Assembly: GCA_002313515.1 (NCBI GenBank)
Contig: DCBQ01000004.1
Coordinates: 62,001 to 126,000, forward strand
DNA from: Candidatus Saccharibacteria bacterium UBA1103
GTDB lineage: Bacteria; Patescibacteriota; Saccharimonadia; Saccharimonadales; Saccharimonadaceae
Direction of reading: 5' to 3'
DNA length: 64,000 nucleotides
Part shown: in pieces, positions 47,134-54,754 of the stretch
Position numbering within the stretch: position 1 is the stretch's first letter
Layout of the letters: each line of letters opens with the position of its first letter
Program-made: the position numbers and the translations under genes
Notes under the pieces: model-generated
Databases searched by the model: none
The model's input: the letters and a program-made list of their open reading frames with translations, nothing else
Told to the model about the DNA's origin: nothing

Positions 47134-48051
47134 ATGATTCAATATTATCGATCAACCATCCAGGGTCCGAAGATAAAGAAGCAGTCAAAGCTGATTGCTG
47201 GTTCGTGGTTGCGGGCGGAAAGCCCCAGTGAGAGTGAGCTGGCGCGTCTGTTGGACTTGGGGCTGGATGACGATACGTTGCATGACGCCTTGGACCCGTA
47301 CGAGGTGCCGCGTCTAGAGCGCGACGGTGACTGGACCTATTACATTGCACGCCTACCCGATGCTAATGACGAGCTGGGTGGATTCACGACGCCGATTATG
47401 TTTGCCTTGTCTGGTCGCTATATTGTGACGCTTAGTCGGGACAAGTTGGCGGCCCTATGGACGCCTTTTACGCATAAAAACTCTGTACCGACTACACAGC
47501 GTGGAAAATTATTTTTAGCAATGATTTCGGCCATTATTGAGCAGTACGAGCGCCAGGTGGCCTTGATTAATCGGCGGATGCGCGAGGTGACGCTGGATGT
47601 ATCAAACATTCACACGCGGGATATTGCAGTGTTTACGCGTAATGAGCGTATGATCAATGACTATTTGGATGCGTTGATACCGATGAACATCGCCTTGGAA
47701 AAGATGTTAGGCAGTAAACTGCTAGGTCTCTTTGATAATGATGCTGATATGGTGGAGGACCTCTCGATTGACCTAGAACAGCTGATCGTGCGATGCAAGT
47801 CGCAGCTGCGTACCATTACAAATCTGCGTGATTCCTATCGAGCGGTAATGGACGCACGTTTGAATGAAACTATGCGGACACTAACGGTGATTACGGTAAT
47901 TCTAACGGTTCCGACCATGGTAGCGGGTCTGTTCGGCATGAACGTGGACCTACCAGGACAGGTGGATTCGCCGCTATTCTTCTGGCTGTTAATAATAGTT
48001 ACATTCCTAATTTCTCTGTCGATTGGCGTTTACTTCTTACGTCGTCGCTAG
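47134..48051 (+). CDS. CorA-family divalent cation transporter (copy 2)
   Basis: A 305-aa paralogue of the 40551 gene. The N-terminal pattern LHDALDPYEVPRLERDGDWT, the long stalk helices, pore motif GLFGMNVDLPG (about 266-276) and second TM (FFWLLIIVTFLISLSIGVYF) followed by a basic tail (LRRR) are all present. A start at 47134 (MIQYYRSTIQGPK) lies about 48 bp after the tRNA cluster; no separate promoter is obvious, so it may be read through from the tRNA promoter. Confidence 0.87.
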   Translation: MIQYYRSTIQGPKIKKQSKLIAGSWLRAESPSESELARLLDLGLDDDTLHDALDPYEVPRLERDGDWTYYIARLPDANDELGGFTTPIMFALSGRYIVTLSRDKLAALWTPFTHKNSVPTTQRGKLFLAMISAIIEQYERQVALINRRMREVTLDVSNIHTRDIAVFTRNERMINDYLDALIPMNIALEKMLGSKLLGLFDNDADMVEDLSIDLEQLIVRCKSQLRTITNLRDSYRAVMDARLNETMRTLTVITVILTVPTMVAGLFGMNVDLPGQVDSPLFFWLLIIVTFLISLSIGVYFLRRR

Positions 48052-48057
48052 ATAAGC

Positions 48058-48086
48058 ATGACAGTTTTCTTGGTTTATTGTATACT
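48058..48086 (+). promoter_or_regulatory. Promoter of the two-component operon
   Basis: ATGACA (48058-48063), 17 nt, TATACT (48081-48086). Leader of about 70 nt with AGGAGG at 48153-48158. A TATAAA at 48142 is less well placed. Confidence 0.6.
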
Positions 48087-48161
48087 GAAAATACACAATC
48101 AACTTTCAGAATCGATTCAGGGCGGGGTGCGATAATAGGGGTTATAAAAGATAGGAGGAAT

Positions 48162-48842
48162 ATGAAAGTTCTGTTAATCGAAGATGAGCTAAAGATCGCT
48201 AATGCCTTGCGTCGCGGTCTAAGGCAAGAAAACTACTCAGTAGAAGTATGTAACGACGGAGACTCAGGTTTGTCATCGGCGCTACATGGCGAATACGATA
48301 TTATGGTGATCGATCGCATGCTACCGGGCAAGGAAGGCGTGGAGATTGTTAAGGAAGTTCGCAAAGCGGGCATTAATACGCCAATTATTATATTGACCGC
48401 CAAGGGGCAGATTCGCAATAGAGTTGAAGGTCTGAACGCTGGCGCCGATGACTACATGGTCAAGCCATTTAGCTTTGAGGAATTATTGGCGCGCATGCGG
48501 GCACTGTTGCGACGTCCGACCGAAACGGTTGATACAGTGCTAAAGGTCGGTGATCTAACTATGGATACATCGCGGCTAGAGGTTCGTCGCAACGGCAAGC
48601 GGATCAAGCTAACTTCTACGGAATATGCGCTACTAGAATACATGATGCGTAACGCTGGCCATACCCTTAGCAAGGATAAAATCATTGGTCACGTCTGGGA
48701 CTTTGATGCTGATATCCTACCTAATACCGTTGAAGCCTATATTGGTTCGCTGCGCCGCAAAGTAGATAAGCCGTTTAAGGGCGTGCCGCTGATTCATACT
48801 TTGCGCGGTTTTGGCTATCGCATTGAGGAGGGCGAAGAATAG
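48162..48842 (+). CDS. OmpR/PhoB-family response regulator
   Basis: A 226-aa protein starting MKVLLIEDELKIANALRRGL at 48162, fixed by AGGAGG 3 nt upstream of the ATG; a longer frame from 48078 has no ribosome site and crosses the leader. The receiver domain has the acidic pair near 8-9, phospho-Asp in DIMVIDRMLPGKEG (about 51), Thr in ILTAKG and Lys in DDYMVKPFSFEE. The C-terminal winged helix (about 130-222) ends in the typical TLRGFGYRIEE. The kinase gene begins directly at the stop, so they are a cognate pair. Confidence 0.94.
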   Translation: MKVLLIEDELKIANALRRGLRQENYSVEVCNDGDSGLSSALHGEYDIMVIDRMLPGKEGVEIVKEVRKAGINTPIIILTAKGQIRNRVEGLNAGADDYMVKPFSFEELLARMRALLRRPTETVDTVLKVGDLTMDTSRLEVRRNGKRIKLTSTEYALLEYMMRNAGHTLSKDKIIGHVWDFDADILPNTVEAYIGSLRRKVDKPFKGVPLIHTLRGFGYRIEEGEE

Positions 48843-49832
48843 GTGTCGAAGGTTGGCGATAAACTGCGCACAATGAAGCTGTTCGATCGTGCCACCGTTA
48901 AGCTTATGGCGGCATATACGGGAATCTTGATGCTTATTTCAATCGGGTTCTCGGTTATTATCGGCTCGGTGGTAATGGGTGAAATTCATCGGCCATTCGA
49001 GCATGTACCGCAGGCGTTTGTAGAGCATCGCCTAGGCGACGACTTTGTAGAGGTTTATAGAACGAGGGCAGATAGCGCTGAGGGCCGCGTGGTAGTGGCG
49101 CTGGTGATGATTAATATGGCAGTTCTGGCATTTGGCCTGGTTAGCTCGTATTTCTTGGCACGTTGGACTCTGCGCCCCATCGAACAGGCGATGGCTGATG
49201 AATCACGCTTTGTGTCGGATGCGAGCCACGAGCTAAGGACTCCACTAGCCTCGATGCAAATGGAGAACGAAGTACTGCTACGTGACAAAGAGGCTACAAA
49301 GGCTGATTACAAAGAGCAAGTTAAGAGCAATCTCGAAGAGGTCGGTAAACTGCGCGACATGGCCAATGCCCTATTAAAGCTTAACCGCATAGAAAGTCTA
49401 GAATTAACTAGTATCAATGTGGTGCCGATCGTAGGCGAGGCGGTTGATCGCATCGCGAAGGCGGCCGAGACTAAGAATATTGCGGTTGAGAATAAGGTTG
49501 GTTCGTTTGAAGTCCGGGCCAACGAAGATGCACTGACGGAAATTCTAGTAGTGTACCTAGATAACGCCATTAAGTATTCGCCTGAGGGTAGCACGGTAAC
49601 TATTAGTGGTAAATCCGGTCGCTATCTATCAGTTAGCGACGAAGGGCCAGGCGTTAACAAGGCGGACATGCCTAGACTGTTTGAGCGTTTTTATCGGTCG
49701 GACGAGTCACGCCATTCGGAAGGCTTTGGCCTGGGGCTAAGTCTAGCCAAACGTCTAGCTGATCAGATGGATATGAAAGTGTCGGTTAAGAATAACAAAG
49801 AAAAGGGCGCAACTTTTGCAATAAATTTCTAG
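48843..49832 (+). CDS. Sensor histidine kinase
   Basis: A 329-aa membrane kinase. Start GTG 48843, directly after the regulator stop, with GAGGAGGG about 8 nt upstream. Two TM segments (about 17-40 and 80-100) bracket a short extracytoplasmic loop of about 40 residues, too small for a classical ligand domain, suggesting membrane or envelope sensing. HisKA H-box is FVSDASHELRTPLASMQ (His about 125). ATPase N-box VYLDNAIKYSPEG, G1 DEGPGV, F/G2 GFGLGLSLAKRLA are all intact. The signal is unknown. Targets may include the envelope genes just downstream. Confidence 0.93.
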   Translation: MSKVGDKLRTMKLFDRATVKLMAAYTGILMLISIGFSVIIGSVVMGEIHRPFEHVPQAFVEHRLGDDFVEVYRTRADSAEGRVVVALVMINMAVLAFGLVSSYFLARWTLRPIEQAMADESRFVSDASHELRTPLASMQMENEVLLRDKEATKADYKEQVKSNLEEVGKLRDMANALLKLNRIESLELTSINVVPIVGEAVDRIAKAAETKNIAVENKVGSFEVRANEDALTEILVVYLDNAIKYSPEGSTVTISGKSGRYLSVSDEGPGVNKADMPRLFERFYRSDESRHSEGFGLGLSLAKRLADQMDMKVSVKNNKEKGATFAINF

Positions 49833-49851
49833 CTGCGTCGACAATAAATCC

Positions 49852-49938
49852 TGGTGCGCACGAGAAGACTTGAACTTCCACGCCACGGATGGCACATGCA
49901 CCTCAAGCATGCCTGTCTACCAATTCCAGCACGCGCGC
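49852..49938 (-). tRNA. tRNA-Leu (anticodon GAG)
   Basis: On the minus strand, acceptor GCGCGCG pairs with CGTGCGC (one G-U). The anticodon stem CATGC/GCATG encloses TTGAGGT, giving GAG. A long type II variable arm and encoded CCA are present. The 87-nt length fits a class II tRNA. Confidence 0.94.
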
Positions 49939-49959
49939 CTAGAGCTATTCTATCAGCAA

Positions 49960-50025
49960 TTGACTGTTTCGACAAAATATTGTATTCTGAAAATGTACAC
50001 ACGGCGGGTTCGAAAGAGCTCGCCG
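49960..50025 (+). promoter_or_regulatory. Promoter and 5' stabilising hairpin of the 123-aa gene
   Basis: TTGACT (49960-49965), 17 nt, TATTCT (49983-49988). The mRNA then opens with a 10-bp stem CGGCGGGTTC/GAGCTCGCCG (50002-50011/50016-50025), with two G-U wobbles, closed by a GAAA tetraloop. GAAAGGAT lies just before the ATG. Confidence 0.6.
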
Positions 50026-50066
50026 CTTTGGTAAGAACGTTGCTGTCGATTAGAAAGGATACTCTG

Positions 50067-50438
50067 ATGAAGAGTAAAGTTCAGATTGCTATTCCTTGGG
50101 TGGCTGTGGCTGTTGTGGTCATTTTGTTCCTCGCATTCGAAGGTAAGGCTCAGCTATACATTGGCTGCCTGATTCTGGCGCTAGGCATTGTCGCGCGAGC
50201 GATCGTGGGTCGCGCAACACGAAACGAGTCGTTCGATACACCGAGACCAGCCAAGACAGTTGGCAGAGTTCGTATTGCCCTGTGGGTGGTGCTTATTACT
50301 CTGCTTCTTCTGATAATAGGAGCTGGTGTATGGTCAGTTTACTGGCTGTACTACCCGGCTGTCGTTATGGCGGCGCTTGTCTTCGTCATTATGGGTATAT
50401 CTGATAATATACCCGTGTACGAAGACTCCGAGGAGTAG
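50067..50438 (+). CDS. Small polytopic membrane protein, 123 aa
   Basis: Start ATG 50067 (MKSKVQIAIPWVAVAVVVIL), with GAAAGGAT upstream. An in-frame upstream extension to 49854 runs antisense through tRNA-Leu and is spurious. Four hydrophobic segments (about 8-26, 29-46, 70-92, 94-112) occur in two pairs separated by a basic loop, with an acidic tail (VYEDSEE). It has its own promoter, leader hairpin and terminator. No family recognised; it lies between the two-component system and the lemA operon. Confidence 0.65.
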   Translation: MKSKVQIAIPWVAVAVVVILFLAFEGKAQLYIGCLILALGIVARAIVGRATRNESFDTPRPAKTVGRVRIALWVVLITLLLLIIGAGVWSVYWLYYPAVVMAALVFVIMGISDNIPVYEDSEE

Positions 50439-50451
50439 ACACTAGTCGATG

Positions 50452-50484
50452 AGGTGCTCGCATTATAAAGCGGGCACCTTTTTC
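50452..50484 (+). terminator. Intrinsic terminator
   Basis: A 10-bp stem AGGTGCTCGC/GCGGGCACCT with one G-U pair and an 8-nt loop, followed by TTTT. Confidence 0.9.
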
Positions 50485-50486
50485 TA

Positions 50487-50515
50487 TTGTCAACATCAAA
50501 TATGACTGGTAAAAT
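50487..50515 (+). promoter_or_regulatory. Promoter of the lemA operon
   Basis: TTGTCA (50487-50492), 17 nt, TAAAAT (50510-50515); leader of about 31 nt with AAGGAGGG at 50538-50545. Confidence 0.7.
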
Positions 50516-50552
50516 GTTTATTGTAATAACCTAAATTAAGGAGGGTATAGAA

Positions 50553-51128
50553 ATGCCGGTATGGGCAATTATACTAATCGTGGTCATTGTAGTGATCCTG
50601 ATTTTGCTGGCAATGGTCATTGGCATCTATAATGCACTGGTTCGGTTGCGTATGCGTGTAGATGAAGCTTGGAGCGACATTACGGTGCAGCTAAAGCGTC
50701 GCGCAGATTTGATTCCAAATCTGGTCGAGACTGTTAAAGGTTATGCTACGCACGAAAAGCAAGTGTTTGAGAATGTAGCTGCGGCTCGCTCGGCAGTGAT
50801 GAATGCTACGCAGCAAGGTCCAGCAGCTACTGCCAAGGCTGAGGGTGCTTTTGAAGGTGCGCTGAAGTCGCTATTTGCGATAGCAGAGGCTTATCCGAAT
50901 CTACAGGCGTCGGCTAACTTCCAACAATTACAAGCTGAGATTACCGATACTGAGGACAAGATTCAGGCTTCGCGTCGCTTCTATAACGGTGGTGTCCGTG
51001 ATCTGAACACTAAGATTCAGACATTCCCAGATAACATCATTGCTGGTATGTTCGGCTTCCGTGAGCGCGAGTTCTTCGAAGTCGAGGATCGTGCAGCGAT
51101 TGAACAGGCTCCTCAGGTAAAGTTCTAG
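50553..51128 (+). CDS. lemA: LemA family protein
   Basis: A 191-aa protein. One N-terminal membrane helix (about 4-27) is followed by the LemA helical bundle: RMRVDEAWSDITVQLKRRAD, LIPNLVETVKGYATHEKQVF and, later, DTEDKIQASRRFYNGGVRDL are the three signature blocks. Biochemical function is unknown; family members sit next to HtpX-type proteases in many bacteria, as here. AAGGAGGG fixes the start. First gene of a five-gene run ending with ligA. Confidence 0.93.
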   Translation: MPVWAIILIVVIVVILILLAMVIGIYNALVRLRMRVDEAWSDITVQLKRRADLIPNLVETVKGYATHEKQVFENVAAARSAVMNATQQGPAATAKAEGAFEGALKSLFAIAEAYPNLQASANFQQLQAEITDTEDKIQASRRFYNGGVRDLNTKIQTFPDNIIAGMFGFREREFFEVEDRAAIEQAPQVKF

Positions 51129-51149
51129 TAGAAGGAGTTAAATAGTAGC

Positions 51150-52037
51150 ATGTATAGTAATATTGCTGCTAACAAACGGAACACCGTGCTAATTATGGCG
51201 GTGTTCCTGCTGTTGATTGGCGGCATTGGCTGGCTAGTCGGATATCTGGCGGGCGATTATAGTATAACTTGGATTGTGGTAGTAGTCGCGGCGATCTACG
51301 CTACAATGCAGTATTTTGCGGCGGGGCGTATTGCCATAACTATGTCAGGTGGCCGTGAGATTACTAAGGCGGATAATCCGGAGCTATGGAATATAGTTGA
51401 GAATCTAGCAATTACCGACGGTTTACCGATGCCACGCGTATTTATAATTGACGACCCTTCGCCAAATGCCTTTGCGACTGGTCGCGATCCGCAGCACGCC
51501 TATGTAGCAGCGACTACTGGTATTTTATCGTTGATGGATAAACGTGAACTGACAGCGGTAATGGCGCATGAGATGTCGCATGTAAAAAATTATGACATAC
51601 GCGTTAATATGATAGTCTTTGGCCTAACCAGTGCGATTGGTATGCTATGTGATCTACTGCTAAGGATTGCTTGGTGGGGTGATGATAGTCGCGATAGCGA
51701 GAATAGCAGTGGTAATGTGGTCCTGTTAATTATGTCGATTGTAGCGGCAATTTTAACGCCCATTATTGCCGCATTAATTCAACTGGCCGTATCGCGGCAG
51801 CGTGAATACCTAGCGGATGCATCGGGTGCACTTACTACGCGCGACCCAGAGGCCTTGGCTAGTGCATTAGAGAAGCTCAAAGGAGACCCTATCCCGATGC
51901 GACGACAAAATACGGCTATGGCGCACATGTATTTCTCTAATCCGTTAAAGCCAGGGCTGTTTAGCCGTTTGCTAAGTACACATCCGCCGCTAGATGACCG
52001 AATTGCTAGATTGCGTGCTAGTTTAGATAAGATGTAG
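51150..52037 (+). CDS. htpX: M48-family membrane metalloprotease HtpX
   Basis: A 295-aa protease. Two N-terminal TM helices (about 12-32, 37-54), catalytic zinc motif in VMAHEMSHVKNYD (HExxH, about 138-142), TM helices at about 150-170 and 190-215, and the third zinc ligand in SRQREYLADASGA. FATGRDPQHAYVAAT before HExxH is typical. It degrades misfolded membrane proteins in the cytoplasm-facing orientation. AAGGAG lies upstream of the ATG at 51150, 21 bp after lemA. Confidence 0.93.
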   Translation: MYSNIAANKRNTVLIMAVFLLLIGGIGWLVGYLAGDYSITWIVVVVAAIYATMQYFAAGRIAITMSGGREITKADNPELWNIVENLAITDGLPMPRVFIIDDPSPNAFATGRDPQHAYVAATTGILSLMDKRELTAVMAHEMSHVKNYDIRVNMIVFGLTSAIGMLCDLLLRIAWWGDDSRDSENSSGNVVLLIMSIVAAILTPIIAALIQLAVSRQREYLADASGALTTRDPEALASALEKLKGDPIPMRRQNTAMAHMYFSNPLKPGLFSRLLSTHPPLDDRIARLRASLDKM

Positions 52038-52039
52038 GT

Positions 52040-52045
52040 TATAAT
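52040..52045 (+). promoter_or_regulatory. Internal leaderless -10 box in the lemA operon
   Basis: A perfect TATAAT ends 6 nt before the ATG at 52052. It lies in the htpX-52052 gap; the -35 region is weak. Confidence 0.5.
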
Positions 52046-52051
52046 AAATAT

Positions 52052-53458
52052 ATGGAGAGGGTTAATACTCAGGTTGAAGCTTCGCGCCGCATGAAGAGGC
52101 TAGTCAGTAAGCGACGAAGTTTACAGCTAGCGGCCATTCAAAACGAAGAAAGGTTGAAGCGCAATACTGCGCGTCAAGATGAGAAACTCAAGAGGGCGCT
52201 TAGACGCGCTGAAGAGCACTATAATGAGAAGCTTGACCGACAGGCCAAATCAAAGCTGTATAGCAAATCGCACTTGTTATACGCGATAGCTTCACCGGCC
52301 TTTGCTGTTGGGCGCGGTATTAAATATCTATGGCGTAAGGGTTCGCGACGAGCAGCAGATTTTCGTGAGCGACGGCCTAATCGCAGCTTTTACCTTACAC
52401 CTGCTGGTAGTGTTCGGCGGGGTATTAAGATGCGGGGTTATCTTAGCTTTGTTGGTGAAGTCTGGTCTTTCATCTGGGATAATAGACGACTGTTTCTAAA
52501 ATTTATTGGCTTATACATGATCTTGTCGGTTTTGATCATTGGCGTTAGTCAATCGAGTTTCGATAGTATACGTGAATCGCTAGAAAAGGCTGACTTTAAC
52601 GAATGGACTAAGTGGCCGACGCTACTAGCACATGCAATGTTTAGTAGTACTACGCTAACTACTGAGCAGACTGTTATGGCGGCATTGCTATTGATTTATG
52701 GCGCACTGGCTCTGATATGGTTGATGCGCGAACTACTAAATGGCAATAGCAAGCTAAACCTGCGCGACGGCTTATATAACGGTGGTGCACCAGTGCTATC
52801 GATAATGGCCCTATTGCTACTGCTGGCTATCCAGATGATACCGTTTGGGCTAGGTCTGTTTGTCTATCAGGCGATGGCGTCGGTAGGCGTAATTGACTCT
52901 GGCATTAATATTGGCAACATGGCCGCTTGGTGCGCATTGGCGATTGTGGCGGTAATGAGCTTATACTGGATCATGGCAACTATAATGGCGATACCAATTG
53001 CAACCTTGCCAGGTATGTACCCGATGCGAGCTTACTCGCGAGCCGGCGATCTGGTGATTGGGCGGCGCATGCAGATTCTATGGCGCGTATTAATCATGCT
53101 GATACCTATTGCGTTGTTATGGCTAGCAGTTATGATTCCAGTAGTAATATTTGATTCATCGTTTGAATTGCCAATGCCGCTAGTCGCATGGTCAGTGTTG
53201 GTGCTGACTACCGTAACCATACTGTGGTGTACGTGTTATCTATATTTGCTATATCGACATATCGTTGATGATCCGACGCCAATTCCAGTACGTGAGCCGA
53301 AGGTGCCGCTAAGAGAGCGCTTCCGCCGTCAGCAATCAAAGAAGGCTGTGGATGACGTCAATAATAAGATCACCAAAAGCGCATCGGGTAAGAAAGATAG
53401 TAGAGACACCGTCGATAAGGATAACAAAGCTAAGAGTAAACGGAAGAAGGATAAATAG
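52052..53458 (+). CDS. Large polytopic membrane protein with N-terminal coiled coil
   Basis: A 468-aa protein of no recognised family. The first 70 residues are a very basic, Arg/Lys/Glu-rich coiled coil (RLKRNTARQDEKLKRALRRA). About seven hydrophobic segments follow (about 145-165, 205-225, 250-280, 292-316, 345-372, 385-410). The C-terminal 55 residues are Lys/Asp-rich and disordered (KSKRKKDK). Both termini are probably cytoplasmic. It is encoded 14 bp after htpX and 3 bp before the 53462 gene. Predicted partner of the LemA/HtpX membrane module. Confidence 0.6.
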   Translation: MERVNTQVEASRRMKRLVSKRRSLQLAAIQNEERLKRNTARQDEKLKRALRRAEEHYNEKLDRQAKSKLYSKSHLLYAIASPAFAVGRGIKYLWRKGSRRAADFRERRPNRSFYLTPAGSVRRGIKMRGYLSFVGEVWSFIWDNRRLFLKFIGLYMILSVLIIGVSQSSFDSIRESLEKADFNEWTKWPTLLAHAMFSSTTLTTEQTVMAALLLIYGALALIWLMRELLNGNSKLNLRDGLYNGGAPVLSIMALLLLLAIQMIPFGLGLFVYQAMASVGVIDSGINIGNMAAWCALAIVAVMSLYWIMATIMAIPIATLPGMYPMRAYSRAGDLVIGRRMQILWRVLIMLIPIALLWLAVMIPVVIFDSSFELPMPLVAWSVLVLTTVTILWCTCYLYLLYRHIVDDPTPIPVREPKVPLRERFRRQQSKKAVDDVNNKITKSASGKKDSRDTVDKDNKAKSKRKKDK

Positions 53459-53461
53459 AAC

Positions 53462-54751
53462 ATGGGCTATTTAGAACAAACGAATTATCGTCAGCTAAGC
53501 TATCAAACTGAACAATTGGCTTTGGCGGGCGGTGGCGGATCGTCATCTGGCGGCAGCAGTAGTTCATCAAGCTTCAGTAGTTCGTCAAGCTCCAGCAGCT
53601 CGTCTAGCTCGGGATCGGGCGATGGGTCGTTTAGTTTACTTGATTTTATAATTATGTTTCTGGTTTGGGGAGCCACTGCCCTATGCGTTTTTGTTAGCAT
53701 TAGGCAGTCTAAAGCGGCAGCCGCAAAACGACAGGCGCAAAAGAACGATCCAGTGATGGCTAATATGATTAATCAAGCCAGTAGCCTATTCGTACAATAT
53801 CAACATGATTGGTCGGCCTTTAATCTAGCCAACATGCGTACCTATATGACGGATCGTTATTATCAACATAACGAGTTAATGATGGGTGCGATGCGTCTAG
53901 CTAAGCGTCAGAATCAGGTTGATAACATTAAAATCCGCGATGCCTACATTGTTAGAGGTACTAATTCTAGTACGAGCTACACGGTGGGGCTGGATATCTC
54001 GGCAACTGATATTACTAATGATTTGCGCGATGGTGGACTACGCCAGTCGTTATTTACGCAGAACGTCAGCACAACTCAGTATTACAAGTTTGTTAAAGGT
54101 AATGATGGTAAATATTACTTAGACGGCGTTGACAATTCAACGGCTGCAGGTTGGACTTACGAAGGTAGTCTAGAGCAATTCGCTAATCAAAACGGCTACT
54201 TCTATTCGCTGGACTGGGGCTGGCTATTGCTGCCACAGGCTGGTCAGCTGTTTGGTAAAGGTAAGTTTGGCACTAGTGACATCAACAATCACGTAATTGG
54301 GCGATTGGCGGCGACTAATGCTAGTGTGAAACCAGACGAAACTATTTTTCAGCTCTATACTTACGCACCTGATCCTAGCACTACTTACAATGGCCAGCCG
54401 ACGACTTATTTGGTAGCGCAGGTAGCAGTGGATCGCGATTACGGTGACATTCTAGTGCGACGCAAGAAGATACTGGACGGCAAGCCACGCGGCTTAACTG
54501 AGTTATCAACTGAATGGGGCCAGTTTAACGATAAGTTCGAGGTGTTTGCCTCGTCGGCCGAGAAGGCTACTAGCTTTGAGCTGCTAAATCCAACCTTTAT
54601 GGAAAAGTTGGTGGCTGCACCGTTTGAAATTAATATTGAGGTGGCGGATAATATGTTATACATGTATGCTAAGAATCGCCCGGCGGACACTGGTAACTAC
54701 ACGGCAATACTGTCAGTGCTACAAGAAGCCTATCGTGAGATGAGGGTATAG
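53462..54751 (+). CDS. Membrane protein with Ser-rich region, Tim44-like and DUF3137-like segments
   Basis: A 429-aa protein. A low-complexity Gly/Ser stretch at about 24-58 is almost purely serine. One TM helix follows (LLDFIIMFLVWGATALCVFV, about 59-78). Residues about 95-150 (FVQYQHDWSAFNLANMRTYM) resemble a Tim44-like domain. The C-terminal half (GQFNDKFEVFASSAEKATSF, then LNPTFMEKLVA and DNMLYMYA) resembles DUF3137. Both domains recur near LemA in bacteria. Proposed outward or inward scaffold of the envelope module; the function is inferred only. Start ATG 53462, stop 3 bp before ligA. Confidence 0.6.
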   Translation: MGYLEQTNYRQLSYQTEQLALAGGGGSSSGGSSSSSSFSSSSSSSSSSSSGSGDGSFSLLDFIIMFLVWGATALCVFVSIRQSKAAAAKRQAQKNDPVMANMINQASSLFVQYQHDWSAFNLANMRTYMTDRYYQHNELMMGAMRLAKRQNQVDNIKIRDAYIVRGTNSSTSYTVGLDISATDITNDLRDGGLRQSLFTQNVSTTQYYKFVKGNDGKYYLDGVDNSTAAGWTYEGSLEQFANQNGYFYSLDWGWLLLPQAGQLFGKGKFGTSDINNHVIGRLAATNASVKPDETIFQLYTYAPDPSTTYNGQPTTYLVAQVAVDRDYGDILVRRKKILDGKPRGLTELSTEWGQFNDKFEVFASSAEKATSFELLNPTFMEKLVAAPFEINIEVADNMLYMYAKNRPADTGNYTAILSVLQEAYREMRV

Positions 54752-54754
54752 TAA

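Noticed and set aside
49854..50066. N-terminal extension of the 123-aa membrane protein
   Set aside because: It is the antisense of tRNA-Leu plus the promoter and leader hairpin. The ATG at 50067 has a proper ribosome site.
53523..53640. Ser/Gly repeat tract as a tandem-repeat mobile or CRISPR-like element
   Set aside because: It is low-complexity coding sequence (poly-Ser with varied AGC/AGT/TCA/TCG codons) inside an intact frame.
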